Notes under the pieces: generated by a model
What the model was told of the DNA's origin: nothing
Databases searched by the model: none
The model's input: the letters and a program-made list of their open reading frames with translations, nothing else
Shown here: piece after piece, positions 23,690 through 32,859 of the stretch
Position numbering within the stretch: position 1 is the first letter of the stretch
How the letters are laid out: each line of letters opens with the position of its first letter
NCBI GenBank assembly: GCA_050247515.1
Contig: JBFWUB010000004.1
Coordinates: forward strand, 186,001-250,000
Direction of reading: 5' to 3'
DNA length: 64,000 nucleotides
Source: RAM1 sp050247515
Lineage (GTDB): Bacteria > Pseudomonadota > Gammaproteobacteria > Burkholderiales > Burkholderiaceae_C
Translations under genes and position numbers: made by a program

Positions 23690-26140
23690 TCAGCCCATCT
23701 TCTGGGCCAGCTGTTCCAGCATCTTGTACATGCGGCTCAGGATTTCGGAAGTGAGCTGGATGAAATGGTTGTATTTGCCGGACGCGCTTTGCAGCCGGAT
23801 CTGGTCGGCCTGGGCGGTGCTGATCAGCGATTCCTGCTGGGTCTTGATCTTGGCGATGGCGGCGGTCAGGTGGGACTTGTTGACGTGACCGTCGTTGAAC
23901 TGCCCGGCGCCCGCACCGAACGCAGGGCCAGAAGTTGAGTCGAATACGATCAGCCCGGGAATTTTGCCGATAGCACTGTTGATGGCCTGACCAAGTCTGT
24001 CGCGTTCCGCCTTGTCTGTGATGGCGTTCTGTATCAAGGTCTCCTGGGCTGCCGTGGTTGGCACTTTGGCCGCCATGGCATTCAGGGCTTCCAGCACGTC
24101 CTTCAGGTCATTCAGCGCCTTGTTCTTGAGCTGCGTCTCGGCAATCTGCTCCTGGATCATCCGTTCGGCTGAGTCGGCACTCTCCATCAGCGTCTTGGTC
24201 AGCAGCGTCTGCCAGCCCACGGTGTTGACGTAAGAGGCACCGCTGGCGGTGGACGTGCTGGTCGTGTCGCTGGAAGGAGGCGGGCCGTATTTAGGGCGCG
24301 AAGGCCGCACGTAGGCGGCTGGCGCGTCGGTGTACAGGTTGCCGTTCTTGAACTTCTCGCGCCAGGCGTCAGCCTTGGCGCCGTCAAGTTTTTGCAGCAC
24401 GGCCAGCGCGTTGTGATCTACCGTCAGGGCTGGTTGCTTGACTGAGTAACGCGCTGGGGTGTCGATCACGCGCGGGTACTGGGCATTGCCGAGGTACGGG
24501 AGCTTGGTCTTGGGTGTCTGAATGTTGTTCGTGAGATTGCCGGCGAGGTCCACTATCCCCCACAGCCGAACGCTCACGGTCGGCGGAAAAATATCAATAT
24601 CACTGGCCGGCAGCGCAGTTGCATCAAAGATAACTTCGACCAGGCCGTGCTCCCTGTTTAAGGTGACACCTTTGACAGGCAGATCCTTCGTTGATAACTG
24701 AAACGGCAATTCTGGAAAAAGACCCTCTGCAGTGACCTTGTAATCCGGTACGGCTCCGCCGTGCGCGATCTGGCCATCCAGCTGGAAGGTGATCCGGCCT
24801 TCACGCTTGCCATCGCCAACTTCGTAAAACCCGCTGTTGTTGGCCCAGACGAAGGCGAGCGGCACGGTGTCTATCTGGAAATTTAGCGGCGTGTTGGCCG
24901 GAAAGTACACATTTTCACCCGACACACGACGGTAGCTGAAGGCCGAAAAGCTGTGCTGGCCATTGGCGACGTCGTTCGGCGAAGTGAACTCGACGTAGCC
25001 CCGGTCGAGGTCCTCCTGTGTAACCTTGTAACCTTCGGGGATCATGTACTGGCCGTCGAGCGTTGTGCCTAACCAGTCGCCCAGCTTTACTCCGCCTGTA
25101 TTGGCAAGGCTGTCCAATGGAACGCGAAATTTAGGCCTGACGTTGTTGGTGATGGCGTCCCTGTTGTGCTCGCTATCGGTCACCAGAATGTTCTGTGATT
25201 GAAGACGGTTGAACAGCTGGGAATCGGTCAGCTGCGCAGCCTTGGTCGGATTGCCAAGCGCCAAGATTTCCAGCAACTCGGCATTGAGGTCTTCGCGCCG
25301 GTTGTACACGGGGATCAGCGCGTGCTCGGCCACGTCGGCGGCCACTTGCGGGTCCAGGGCCTGGAGCGCCCACAGCTTGGACATATCTTCCGATGTCAGG
25401 GGCTCCTCGGCGTCGGCCTTGACCAGCAATTGCTTGGAGGCAAAGGTCACCCAGTTGGCGGGTGCGACCTTGTAGTAGTGGTACATCAGTTCGGGCGAAG
25501 CGGTGCGCCAGCCATCGTGCTGAGTCAGGATGTCGCCGATGGCGCTAGCCGCCGCCGGCCCGTCTATCGCCGACCAGGCCTGCAGCAGATCGGGCTTGAT
25601 GGCAAGGCCGTTGCGGGTGGCGTACTGGACCCAGCTCCGGGCGTAATCCAGGGCCAGCGATTTGCCGGTGACGTTTACCGGGGGCGTGCCGGTGGTCAGC
25701 GGCGGGTTGCCGACGGTGCTGGCTTCGGCCAGGAAGACCAGTGCCGTGGCCGGTGGTGGCAGATTGCGGGCCTTGCCGTTGGTCAGAGCTGTACTCAGAT
25801 TCTGGTAGAGCTGGGCCTCGTCAACGATTGGGGCGAATTTGGCGCTCATCAACAGTGGGGCCATGGCCTCGGTGGCGGCGCCGCCATTGTTGAGGTACTG
25901 GCCGATCAGGCTGGGCTCGTCGTAAAGGAATTCGCGGAACTCCGCGATGTCCTCGAAGTTGTCGCCATAAAAATCCATCAGAAAATGCACAGTGCCCACG
26001 GGCACTTCCTCGCCATAGCTGAATGCGATGACGAGCGATTCCTTTAGTGCCTCGGCGGCGCTCGCCATCTGGGCAGGGGTGGAACTCGCGAGGTTGCGTT
26101 CGTTCAGGTAGGCAAGTGACCGGCTGTCCAGGGAGATCAT
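23690..26140 (-). CDS. Oversized T3SS needle-tip / filament candidate with Ig-like middle region
   Basis: 816 residues in three parts. Residues 1-330 are helical. Residues ~335-550 are beta-rich with phrases typical of bacterial Ig-like folds (YKVTQEDLDRGYVEFTSP, and near the end WGIVDLAGNLTNN). The C-terminus (~640-816) is coiled coil, ending HFIQLTSEILSRMYKMLEQL like tip or filament proteins (Bsp22, EspA, IpaD class). The gene lies upstream of the first translocator chaperone, where Bordetella has bsp22 (~205 residues), so a four-fold larger tip or filament protein is inferred. No signal peptide. An unrelated large secreted effector is the main alternative. Confidence 0.55.
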   Translation of the reverse strand: MISLDSRSLAYLNERNLASSTPAQMASAAEALKESLVIAFSYGEEVPVGTVHFLMDFYGDNFEDIAEFREFLYDEPSLIGQYLNNGGAATEAMAPLLMSAKFAPIVDEAQLYQNLSTALTNGKARNLPPPATALVFLAEASTVGNPPLTTGTPPVNVTGKSLALDYARSWVQYATRNGLAIKPDLLQAWSAIDGPAAASAIGDILTQHDGWRTASPELMYHYYKVAPANWVTFASKQLLVKADAEEPLTSEDMSKLWALQALDPQVAADVAEHALIPVYNRREDLNAELLEILALGNPTKAAQLTDSQLFNRLQSQNILVTDSEHNRDAITNNVRPKFRVPLDSLANTGGVKLGDWLGTTLDGQYMIPEGYKVTQEDLDRGYVEFTSPNDVANGQHSFSAFSYRRVSGENVYFPANTPLNFQIDTVPLAFVWANNSGFYEVGDGKREGRITFQLDGQIAHGGAVPDYKVTAEGLFPELPFQLSTKDLPVKGVTLNREHGLVEVIFDATALPASDIDIFPPTVSVRLWGIVDLAGNLTNNIQTPKTKLPYLGNAQYPRVIDTPARYSVKQPALTVDHNALAVLQKLDGAKADAWREKFKNGNLYTDAPAAYVRPSRPKYGPPPSSDTTSTSTASGASYVNTVGWQTLLTKTLMESADSAERMIQEQIAETQLKNKALNDLKDVLEALNAMAAKVPTTAAQETLIQNAITDKAERDRLGQAINSAIGKIPGLIVFDSTSGPAFGAGAGQFNDGHVNKSHLTAAIAKIKTQQESLISTAQADQIRLQSASGKYNHFIQLTSEILSRMYKMLEQLAQKMG

Positions 26141-26164
26141 GGGATGTGCCTTTACGTGTAGGGG

Positions 26165-26449
26165 TTAGACGATGTTGTTGCGCCGGCGCACCTGGCGCGC
26201 GAAGTGCGCCGCCGGGTCGGCTTCGATATGGGCCACCGGCAAGACAGGGCGCTGCTGCGCCTGGTGCAGCTGGCTGCGGACGTACTGGTTCAGGTCACCA
26301 TCGTCCAGCTGTTCCAGCGGCTTGAGCTGTGCCAGTACACGGTTTACCTCGGCGCGCATCCGCTGGTGTCCGCTGATGGTGCTGCGTGCTTGATCCAGCT
26401 GGGTCTGAATGCAGGCCATGAATTCGCTGACGTCTTGTGCGGATGCCAT
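26165..26449 (-). CDS. Small helical protein, first gene of the minus-strand T3SS operon
   Basis: 94 residues, not recognised. Mostly helical and Gln/Arg-rich (FMACIQTQLDQARSTISG, RAEVNRVLAQLKPLEQLDD), ending in basic RQVRRRNNIV. It is upstream of the tip candidate (24-nt gap) and downstream of the promoter motif. A TTG start at 26497, 30 nt past the motif, would add 16 residues including a His run and is possible. A small chaperone or needle accessory is plausible; nothing in the sequence proves it. Confidence 0.55.
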   Translation of the reverse strand: MASAQDVSEFMACIQTQLDQARSTISGHQRMRAEVNRVLAQLKPLEQLDDGDLNQYVRSQLHQAQQRPVLPVAHIEADPAAHFARQVRRRNNIV

Positions 26450-26527
26450 GGTGTGCTGATGGTGGTGGGCGATGGTTTGGTTGGGTGTGCCGTGCAATCA
26501 ATTTAGGTTCGTTCGCCGTGCGGCGAT

Positions 26528-26543
26528 AGCTATACCGAGGTAT
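26528..26543 (-). promoter_or_regulatory. T3SS promoter motif copy, pointing at the minus-strand operon
   Basis: On the minus strand it reads ATACCTCGGTATAGCT. It matches the opposing copy at 26573-26588 in 14 of 16 positions and the copy at 39686 in 14 of 16. TATAGC could serve as a -10 box with ATACCTC just upstream as an activator or extended element. It is separated from the opposing copy by 29 nt. Confidence 0.6.
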
Positions 26544-26572
26544 TCCGGGGGCTCGCCCGTTCTGCCTGCCGC

Positions 26573-26588
26573 ATACCTCTGTATCGCT
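26573..26588 (+). promoter_or_regulatory. T3SS promoter motif copy, pointing at sctW operon
   Basis: Reads ATACCTCTGTATCGCT and ends 23 nt before the first ATG of sctW. Same motif as 26528-26543 on the other strand, so the two operons have a mirrored divergent promoter. Confidence 0.6.
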
Positions 26589-26611
26589 GTGCGCGCTGCT
26601 GCTGCTCGCCT

Positions 26612-27763
26612 ATGCTGAGCCGCATGAATCGCATCGACAGTTCGTCGCAATCCCAGACCCGCTTCAACCCGGCGGCGGGGCTCACACATGACCGTGCGGG
26701 CTCGCTGGCGGGCGAGCAGGTTCGCATCTCTACGGCAGCATCCATCCTGAGCGAAGAAAACCGCGAAGAGTTGGGCATGCACCTGGCTGACAAGATCCAG
26801 GGCAAAACCATCAAGGACCGGCAGGTCAGTGGCACGCGCGGCGTGCGGCGCATGCAGATCGAGCAGATCCAAGCCTATCTTGAAGCCACGCGGCGTTTTC
26901 CCGACCCCAAGGCGCTGGCCGACCTGGTGCGGCGCATGCAGACCCAGGCGCACCCGAGCGATGTAGCCGAGCGCGCGTCGCGTTCACCGGCGCAGCAGTT
27001 TGCGCTGCTGCAGCTCGCGCTGGAAGACGCGCGCACACGTGGCCTGGGGCCCGATGTGCTGGACCGGCTCCAGGAAGCGCTGGAGGACCTGGATTACGAA
27101 CACGGCGCGGCGATACAGGCCGGACTCAACACCGCACAGGTCGCGGCCGACTTCGCGCCCGACGCCGAGGGCGTCGAGAACTTCCAGCAAGCCTACACAG
27201 ACATCGTGCTGGGCGAGAAAAACTTTGCCCAGACGCTCCTGACGGTACTGAAGCGCCTGCCCGCCGCGCGGGGCGATGATTTTCGCAACGGGTTGCAGGC
27301 GTTGCTGCTGGCGCTGGGCGCTGACCTGTCGGCGGCCAGTCCGTCACGCGACGTGGTGCGGCTGCAGGCACTGGTGCAGGACGTTTACCGGCTGGAGGTT
27401 GCCGGCTCGGTGCTGGACAACTGTACGCGGCTGTCGGAGCGCGTGGCACAGCGCCATGGCCTTGAAACCGTGGACGCCCTGGAGCTCATGAAGGAACTGG
27501 TGTCCTATACCAGCGAACGCTGGGTGCTGCCAACGCGCCTGACCGCCATGGCCGAGCGGTTTCAAGTGGCGGGGCTGCCGGAGCGGCTGGCGTTTCACAG
27601 TGGCGTGCGCGCGATCGTGCGCCAGATGCCCGAGCTGGTGTTTGACAGCGCCGAGGCTCGCCTGGGCGTGGTGGAGACCACGCAGAAGGTGTACGACGAC
27701 ACGGTGCGTGCAGAACAGGACCGCCAGGACCAGCTGCAGCGCGACGCGGGGTTGACCCCATGA
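26612..27763 (+). CDS. sctW: T3SS gatekeeper SctW (YopN/BopN-TyeA type)
   Basis: 383 residues. The N-terminus is polar and secreted-like. The HrpJ/YopN domain spans about 40-250 (RRMQIEQIQAYLEATRRFPDP, LALEDARTRGLGPDVLDRLQ, NFQQAYTDIVLGEKNFAQTL), and a TyeA-like part is at the C-terminus (RQMPELVFDSAEARLGVVET). Gatekeepers hold back effectors until contact. A Met at 26624 (codon 5) is an alternative start, and neither has a clear ribosome site. First gene of the plus-strand operon; overlaps the next by 4 nt. Confidence 0.9.
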   Translation: MLSRMNRIDSSSQSQTRFNPAAGLTHDRAGSLAGEQVRISTAASILSEENREELGMHLADKIQGKTIKDRQVSGTRGVRRMQIEQIQAYLEATRRFPDPKALADLVRRMQTQAHPSDVAERASRSPAQQFALLQLALEDARTRGLGPDVLDRLQEALEDLDYEHGAAIQAGLNTAQVAADFAPDAEGVENFQQAYTDIVLGEKNFAQTLLTVLKRLPAARGDDFRNGLQALLLALGADLSAASPSRDVVRLQALVQDVYRLEVAGSVLDNCTRLSERVAQRHGLETVDALELMKELVSYTSERWVLPTRLTAMAERFQVAGLPERLAFHSGVRAIVRQMPELVFDSAEARLGVVETTQKVYDDTVRAEQDRQDQLQRDAGLTP

Positions 27764-28158
27764 GCCTGAACACAACCTGGATTGACGACATCCTGCGCCA
27801 GTTTGGCGAGCAGCTGGGCCTGCCCGGGCTTGGCCTGGGCCCGCACGGCGTGGCGCAACTGGAGTTGCAGGCCGGCGGGCTGCTGGCCGTGGAGCCCGCG
27901 CCTGACGGCGCTGACATCCTGTTGTACCTGGGCCGCCCGCTGGGGTTTGATGGCAACACCGTGCTGCGCAATGCTTTGGTGCGCGCGCACCACACTGCGG
28001 CTCATCCCACGCCGGTGCAGCTGGCCGTGCGCGGCGACGGGCCCGACGCATTGCTGCTGGTGCTGGTGCGCGTGCCCGCGCGCGAGTTCACCATTCATTC
28101 GCTCTGCCGTGCGGTTGAATACCTGGGTCGCTGGTCCGACGGTGCGCGCGATGGTTGA
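27760..28158 (+). CDS. SycN-like T3SS chaperone
   Basis: 132 residues. N-terminal helix (TWIDDILRQFGEQLGL), strands with VAQLELQAGGLLAVEP and ADILLYLGRPLGFD, C-terminal helix FTIHSLCRAVEYLGRW: a class I chaperone fold of SycN length. It lies between the gatekeeper and sctX, exactly where Yersinia encodes SycN, so the gatekeeper is the likely client. ATGA overlap with sctW and 8-nt overlap with sctX. Confidence 0.8.
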   Translation: MSLNTTWIDDILRQFGEQLGLPGLGLGPHGVAQLELQAGGLLAVEPAPDGADILLYLGRPLGFDGNTVLRNALVRAHHTAAHPTPVQLAVRGDGPDALLLVLVRVPAREFTIHSLCRAVEYLGRWSDGARDG

Positions 28159-28561
28159 AACACGCATCGGCCACAAGCCGTTTTTCGATCGGGGAATAGA
28201 CAGCATCGTCGGCACACCCGATGCCCCCGATCTGCTGCAACTGCCTGGGTCGCACGAGCTTGCCCCCGTGGCGGTGGCGCAGTCCACGTCGCTGGACGAA
28301 CTGCTGGCCGCCACGAACCTGGAGGCGCTGCTGGAAGCGGCCATCCGGCCCGGATCATTCGCCCCGGGTCTGCTGTCGCCGTCGCGCTTTACCGCGGCCG
28401 TGGAGTCCGCCGCAACCCATTTTGAACGCATCGCCGATGCCCGCCGCTACACCAACCCGCGCGTGGCCCGGCTGCTGGACAGCGCGCACGGCTTGCTGAA
28501 TGAAGAGATCAAGCTGCGCGAGCTGGTCCAGTTTTACCGTAACGCGCTGCACCAGGCCTGA
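28151..28561 (+). CDS. sctX: T3SS export protein SctX
   Basis: 136 residues. The C-terminal half (YTNPRVARLLDSAHGLLNEE, LRELVQFYRNALHQA) resembles YscX, which is needed for early-substrate export with SctY and SctV. The N-terminus is variable. The start overlaps the SycN-like gene, and the Met with following VETRIGHKPFF is the first in a conserved position. The order gatekeeper, SycN, SctX, SctY, SctV is that of Yersinia. Confidence 0.82.
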   Translation: MVETRIGHKPFFDRGIDSIVGTPDAPDLLQLPGSHELAPVAVAQSTSLDELLAATNLEALLEAAIRPGSFAPGLLSPSRFTAAVESAATHFERIADARRYTNPRVARLLDSAHGLLNEEIKLRELVQFYRNALHQA

Positions 28562-28577
28562 GCCCGAAAGAGGAGTC

Positions 28578-28910
28578 ATGGACGAACACGAAAAAAGCGC
28601 TGTGCAACTGCTGGCCTGGGCCTGGCTGCAGAATTCGCGGCCCGAAAAGGCCGCGACGCTGCTGGCGGCACTGGACGTGACAGCGCCTGGCCAGCGCAAG
28701 GTGCTGCGCGCGCTGGCGCTGGCGCTGGTGCGCAGCAGCGAACCCCAGCGCGCGCTTGACATCCTGGACCGGGTGGCCGTGGCCGGTGGGCGCGACGCCG
28801 CGTGGCACTTGCTGCGCGCGCGCGCGCTGGCGGCGTGCGACCGGCGCGAAGAGGCCGGCGAGGCCATGCAGTCGTGCCTGGCCTTGCGTGAACTGGAGCC
28901 CGCCGTATGA
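28578..28910 (+). CDS. sctY: T3SS protein SctY (TPR chaperone of SctX)
   Basis: 110 residues of TPR-like helices (QLLAWAWLQNSRPEKAATLLAA, LALALVRSSEPQRALDILDR, LLRARALAACDRREEAGEAM) like YscY, which binds YscX and SctV. AGGAG 3 nt before the Met, and an ATGA overlap with sctV. Confidence 0.82.
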   Translation: MDEHEKSAVQLLAWAWLQNSRPEKAATLLAALDVTAPGQRKVLRALALALVRSSEPQRALDILDRVAVAGGRDAAWHLLRARALAACDRREEAGEAMQSCLALRELEPAV

Positions 28911-31018
28911 CCAGCACCCCCATGCAAGCCCGCCTGCACCGCGGCGTCATGGTCCTGACCAGCCGCAACGACATCGTGCTGGCGGTCATGATCGTGGCCA
29001 TCATCTTCATGATGATCCTGCCGCTGCCCACCTGGCTGGTGGACGTGCTGATCGGAATGAACATGACGATATCGGCCATGCTGCTGATGGTGGCCATGTA
29101 CCTGCCGTCGCCGCTGGCGTTTTCCAGCTTTCCGTCGGTGCTGCTGGTCACCACGCTGTTCCGCCTGGGCATCTCCATCGCCACCACGCGGCTGATCCTG
29201 CTGCAGGCCGACGCGGGGCACATCGTGCAGACCTTCGGCAATTTCGTGGTGGGTGGCAACCTTGTGGTCGGTCTGGTGGTTTTCCTGATCCTGACCATCG
29301 TGCAGTTCGTGGTGATCACCAAGGGCGCCGAGCGCGTGGCCGAGGTGGCCGCGCGCTTCTCGCTGGACGCGATGCCGGGCAAGCAGATGTCCATTGACGG
29401 TGACATGCGCGCGGGCAGCATCGACATGGACGAGGCCAAGCGCCGCCGCGGTATCGTGGAAAAGGAAAGCCAGCTGTACGGCGCCATGGACGGTGCCATG
29501 AAGTTCGTCAAGGGCGACGCCATCGCGGGCCTGATCATCGTGGCCGTCAACCTGCTGGGCGGCATCATGGTGGGCACCATGCAGAAGGACATGACCATGG
29601 GCGAGGCGGCCAAGGTCTATTCCGTGCTGTCCATCGGCGACGGGTTGATTTCACAGATTCCGGCGCTGTTCATTGCCATCTGCGCGGGCATCATCGTCAC
29701 AAGGGTGAACACCGGCGACGCGGGCCCGTCCAACGTGGGCCGCGACATCGGCGCGCAGGTGCTGTCGCAGCCGCGCGCGCTGATCATCGCCGCCGCGGTG
29801 GCACTGGGCATGGGCCTGATCCCGGGCATGCCCACGCTGACCTTTGTGTGCCTGGCGGTGATCATTGGCGGCATGGGCGTGATCCTGATGCGCAACACCC
29901 GCAAGGTGGTGGACACCAAGACAGGGCAGGTGACAGAGGTGCCGGCCATGCAGGCCGCCGGTGCCCCTGCCACCAAGGCAAAGAGCGAGGCCGGCGAGGA
30001 ATTCGTGCCCACGGTGCCGTTATTGATCGACGTGGCGGAGCATCTGTGCCAGGAGTTCGACGCTGACGTGCTGAACGACGAGTTGCTCAAGATCCGCCGG
30101 GCGCTGTACTTTGACATGGGGGTGCCGTTCCCGGGCATACAGCTGCGCTTCAATGAAAAGTTGCCGCGCGAAAGCTACAGCATCCTGCTGTCCGAAGTGC
30201 CAGTCTCGCAGGGGCAGCTGCGTCCGGGGTACCTGCTGGCGCGCGAGAACCCGCGCAACCTGGATGCCCTGGGTGTCGCCTACCAGGAGGACAAAAAATT
30301 CCTGCCGGCCATTGCCACCGTGTGGGTACAGGCTGCGCTGCAAGAGACTCTGGTGCGGGCGGGCGTGCCGCTGATGAACCCCAGCCAGGTCCTGACCTAT
30401 CACCTGGCGTTCGTGCTCAAAAAATATTCGGCGGATTTCCTGGGTATCCAGGAGACGAAGTTCCTCATGTCGGCCATGGAGGCACGCTACCCGGACCTGG
30501 TCAAGGAGGTCACCCGGGTGATGCCAGTCCAGAAGATCGCCGAAATCCTGCAGCGGCTGGTGTCTGAGGAAGTGTCGGTGCGAAATCTGCGCGCCGTGCT
30601 CGAATCGCTGGTTGAGTGGGGCCAGAAGGAAAAGGACTCCGTGTTGCTGACGGAGTATGTTCGCTCCAGCCTCAAGCGCCATATCAGCCACAAATATTCC
30701 AGCGGCCAGAACATGCTGCCGGCGTACTTGCTGGCGCCCGCGGTCGAGGACTCATTGCGCAGCGCCATCCGCCAGACCAGCGCTGGCAGCTATCTGGCAT
30801 TGGACCCGGCCATTGGCAAGCGGTTGATCGAGTCCATCAAGAAGGCCGTGGGGGATCTGTCGGCCGCCACGCAACGCCCTGTGCTGCTGACGTCCATGGA
30901 CATACGCCGCTACCTGCGCAAGCTGATCGAGCAGGAACTGTATGAGCTGCCCGTTCTGAGCTACCAGGAGATGACGCAGGACATCAACATCCAGCCGCTG
31001 GCAAGGATCGAGTTATGA
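28907..31018 (+). CDS. sctV: T3SS major export apparatus protein SctV
   Basis: 703 residues, FlhA/LcrD family. Seven or eight membrane helices fill the first ~340 residues, with the FHIPEP-type region FSSFPSVLLVTTLFRLGI, KGAERVAEVAARFSLDAMPGKQ and SIDMDEAKRRRG. The large cytosolic ring domain (VPLLIDVAEHLCQEF to the end) accepts chaperone-substrate complexes. Complete; overlaps sctY and sctD by 4 nt each. Confidence 0.98.
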   Translation: MTSTPMQARLHRGVMVLTSRNDIVLAVMIVAIIFMMILPLPTWLVDVLIGMNMTISAMLLMVAMYLPSPLAFSSFPSVLLVTTLFRLGISIATTRLILLQADAGHIVQTFGNFVVGGNLVVGLVVFLILTIVQFVVITKGAERVAEVAARFSLDAMPGKQMSIDGDMRAGSIDMDEAKRRRGIVEKESQLYGAMDGAMKFVKGDAIAGLIIVAVNLLGGIMVGTMQKDMTMGEAAKVYSVLSIGDGLISQIPALFIAICAGIIVTRVNTGDAGPSNVGRDIGAQVLSQPRALIIAAAVALGMGLIPGMPTLTFVCLAVIIGGMGVILMRNTRKVVDTKTGQVTEVPAMQAAGAPATKAKSEAGEEFVPTVPLLIDVAEHLCQEFDADVLNDELLKIRRALYFDMGVPFPGIQLRFNEKLPRESYSILLSEVPVSQGQLRPGYLLARENPRNLDALGVAYQEDKKFLPAIATVWVQAALQETLVRAGVPLMNPSQVLTYHLAFVLKKYSADFLGIQETKFLMSAMEARYPDLVKEVTRVMPVQKIAEILQRLVSEEVSVRNLRAVLESLVEWGQKEKDSVLLTEYVRSSLKRHISHKYSSGQNMLPAYLLAPAVEDSLRSAIRQTSAGSYLALDPAIGKRLIESIKKAVGDLSAATQRPVLLTSMDIRRYLRKLIEQELYELPVLSYQEMTQDINIQPLARIEL

Positions 31019-32568
31019 GCAATGCTGACTTCGATGCCGTGCTGGATGTGATGGACGAAGCCCGGGGAGAGGCTGAGCATGCCATGGCACCTGGTGCTGA
31101 TGCTGTGGACACCGCTCCGGTGGTCGTGCCGGGCATGCTGGATCTGGCGGACGACAGCGAGCCTGCAGGCGAACCGGCCGCCGCGCCGCCCGCCATACCG
31201 GCCCCGGCTGTCCTGCAACTGCGCATCCTCAGCGGCATGCATGCGGGCGCACGAGCGCCCCTGAACGGCGATGGTTACCTGCTGGGCGCCTTGGACGATT
31301 GCGATTTTGTTCTGGACGATGCTGGTGTTCAGCCGCATCACGCGCGTCTGTCGCGTACTGATAGCGGCTGGCAGCTCGATTGGGTTGCCCAGGAGGGCGA
31401 AGACCCCGTGCTCGCGCCCATGCGCCTTGAATGTGGCAAGGCCGTGCCGTTGGGCCCGGTCGTGGTAGCCGTTGATGAGGCCGATGCAGCCTGGCCCACG
31501 CTGGAGCAATTGGTGCTGGTGCCGCATGCGCCGGCGCTGGAGCCGGGCTTGCCCGAGTTCGCCAACGAAACCTTGGCTCCGCTGGGGCATTGGCGCACCC
31601 GTTTGCGAATTGTCCCTTCACCCCGAGGGGTGGTTCGGGTTGCTGCGGTGTCGTTGGGGGTCTTGGCTGTTGCCGTCATGATGATCTGGCCTCTGGAGCT
31701 GGGCGGGCCCGCGAACGCGGCCGTCACGCAGGCAGCGGCTGTATCGCAGGCCGCGCCTAAGCCCGTGGCGCCTGATCCTGCACAGCGCCGGGCGATCGAG
31801 GCAGCGCTGGCGAGCCAGGGTCTGACGGGCCGCGCCCGCATTGATCCGGCGGGTGCGGTGTGGATGGTGCGCGCGCCGGTCTTGAGCGAACTGGATGGCG
31901 AGGCGCTGCTGGCCGAATTGGCAAAGCTGCAGCCCAAACCCATCCTGCGCCTGCCCGCCGAGCATGAACTGCGTGAAGAAGTGACCGAAGCGTTACTGCG
32001 CCTGGCCGGACCGCATGCCGCCAACGTGAAGCTGCACGCCATGGGCCCCGGGCGCTTCAGGCTGGAGGGCCGCATTGCACGTACGGACGAACGCGACAAG
32101 CTTTTGAAGGCCGTGGCTGACGCCTTCCCGCAGGTCACCTGGGACAACGCGCTACAGACCACCGAGGACACCGCAGCCGCCTTGCTGGCCGATCTGCGCA
32201 ACCGCGGCTGGCAGGCCGCCGGTGAATGGAAAGATGGCGCGCTGGCGCTGCAGGTCACGCTGCAGCAGCGCGACGTGCCGCAGTGGGAGCAGACGCTGGT
32301 GTCGTTGGCCGCAACCCACACGGTGCCGCTGCGCGCGTCGCTGGTCTTTGCCCCGGCCGCGGCCGCACCGGCGCCGGCTCCCAGGGCCGATGGGCGGCTT
32401 CCGTTCCAGGTCCGCGGCGTCGTGGGCGGCGACATGCCTTATGTGCTGCTGTCAGAAGGCGACAAGCTGTCTCAGGGCGGCGTCTGGCGTGGCTGGCGGC
32501 TGGCGTCCATATCCGCCAGCCAGGTGGTTTTTGAAAATGGCACCCAGCGTGCCGTACTGACAAGGTGA
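31015..32568 (+). CDS. sctD: T3SS outer inner-membrane ring protein SctD
   Basis: 517 residues, longer than YscD (~420). The acidic N-terminal extension (1-65) is followed by a FHA-like domain (about 66-150, LQLRILSGMHAGARAPL), one membrane helix (206-228), then periplasmic ring-building (BON-like) modules and a C-terminal domain. It bridges SctJ and SctC. The extra N-terminal 60 residues are unusual; their role is unknown. Confidence 0.9.
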   Translation: MSNADFDAVLDVMDEARGEAEHAMAPGADAVDTAPVVVPGMLDLADDSEPAGEPAAAPPAIPAPAVLQLRILSGMHAGARAPLNGDGYLLGALDDCDFVLDDAGVQPHHARLSRTDSGWQLDWVAQEGEDPVLAPMRLECGKAVPLGPVVVAVDEADAAWPTLEQLVLVPHAPALEPGLPEFANETLAPLGHWRTRLRIVPSPRGVVRVAAVSLGVLAVAVMMIWPLELGGPANAAVTQAAAVSQAAPKPVAPDPAQRRAIEAALASQGLTGRARIDPAGAVWMVRAPVLSELDGEALLAELAKLQPKPILRLPAEHELREEVTEALLRLAGPHAANVKLHAMGPGRFRLEGRIARTDERDKLLKAVADAFPQVTWDNALQTTEDTAAALLADLRNRGWQAAGEWKDGALALQVTLQQRDVPQWEQTLVSLAATHTVPLRASLVFAPAAAAPAPAPRADGRLPFQVRGVVGGDMPYVLLSEGDKLSQGGVWRGWRLASISASQVVFENGTQRAVLTR

Positions 32569-32828
32569 ACAGCATGGCCGCATGGACCGAACTCGAAGAG
32601 CGCCTGATGACCGAAGGCGATGCGCTGCGCGCGCAGCTGACCACGCAACTGGAGCAAGCCGCATTGCGGCTGAAAGCCCGGCTTGCCGTGCCAATTCCAC
32701 GCGAAGAATTCGCGGCTTGCAATGTCTGTTCGCAGGCGCTGGACGCTGCCTTGCAGGTACTGGGCCGCTGGGCCCCGGCCATGACCTACTCTTCCCCCCC
32801 CGCCAGCGGCGTTGTTGCACGCCGCTAG
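32565..32828 (+). CDS. Small helical protein at the YscE (needle co-chaperone) position
   Basis: 87 residues, two helices (EERLMTEGDALRAQLTTQLE, VCSQALDAALQVLGRW), 31 nt before the needle gene and overlapping sctD (GTGA). In Yersinia yscE lies between yscD and yscF. An ATG three codons later (32574) is an alternative start. Homology to YscE is not evident, so the role is inferred from position. Confidence 0.6.
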   Translation: MNSMAAWTELEERLMTEGDALRAQLTTQLEQAALRLKARLAVPIPREEFAACNVCSQALDAALQVLGRWAPAMTYSSPPASGVVARR

Positions 32829-32859
32829 TGGATTCATTGACCGCAACCAGGAGAATCCT

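Noticed and set aside
28095..28358. Minus-strand frame across sctX
   Set aside because: No family resemblance and antisense to a gene fixed by synteny.
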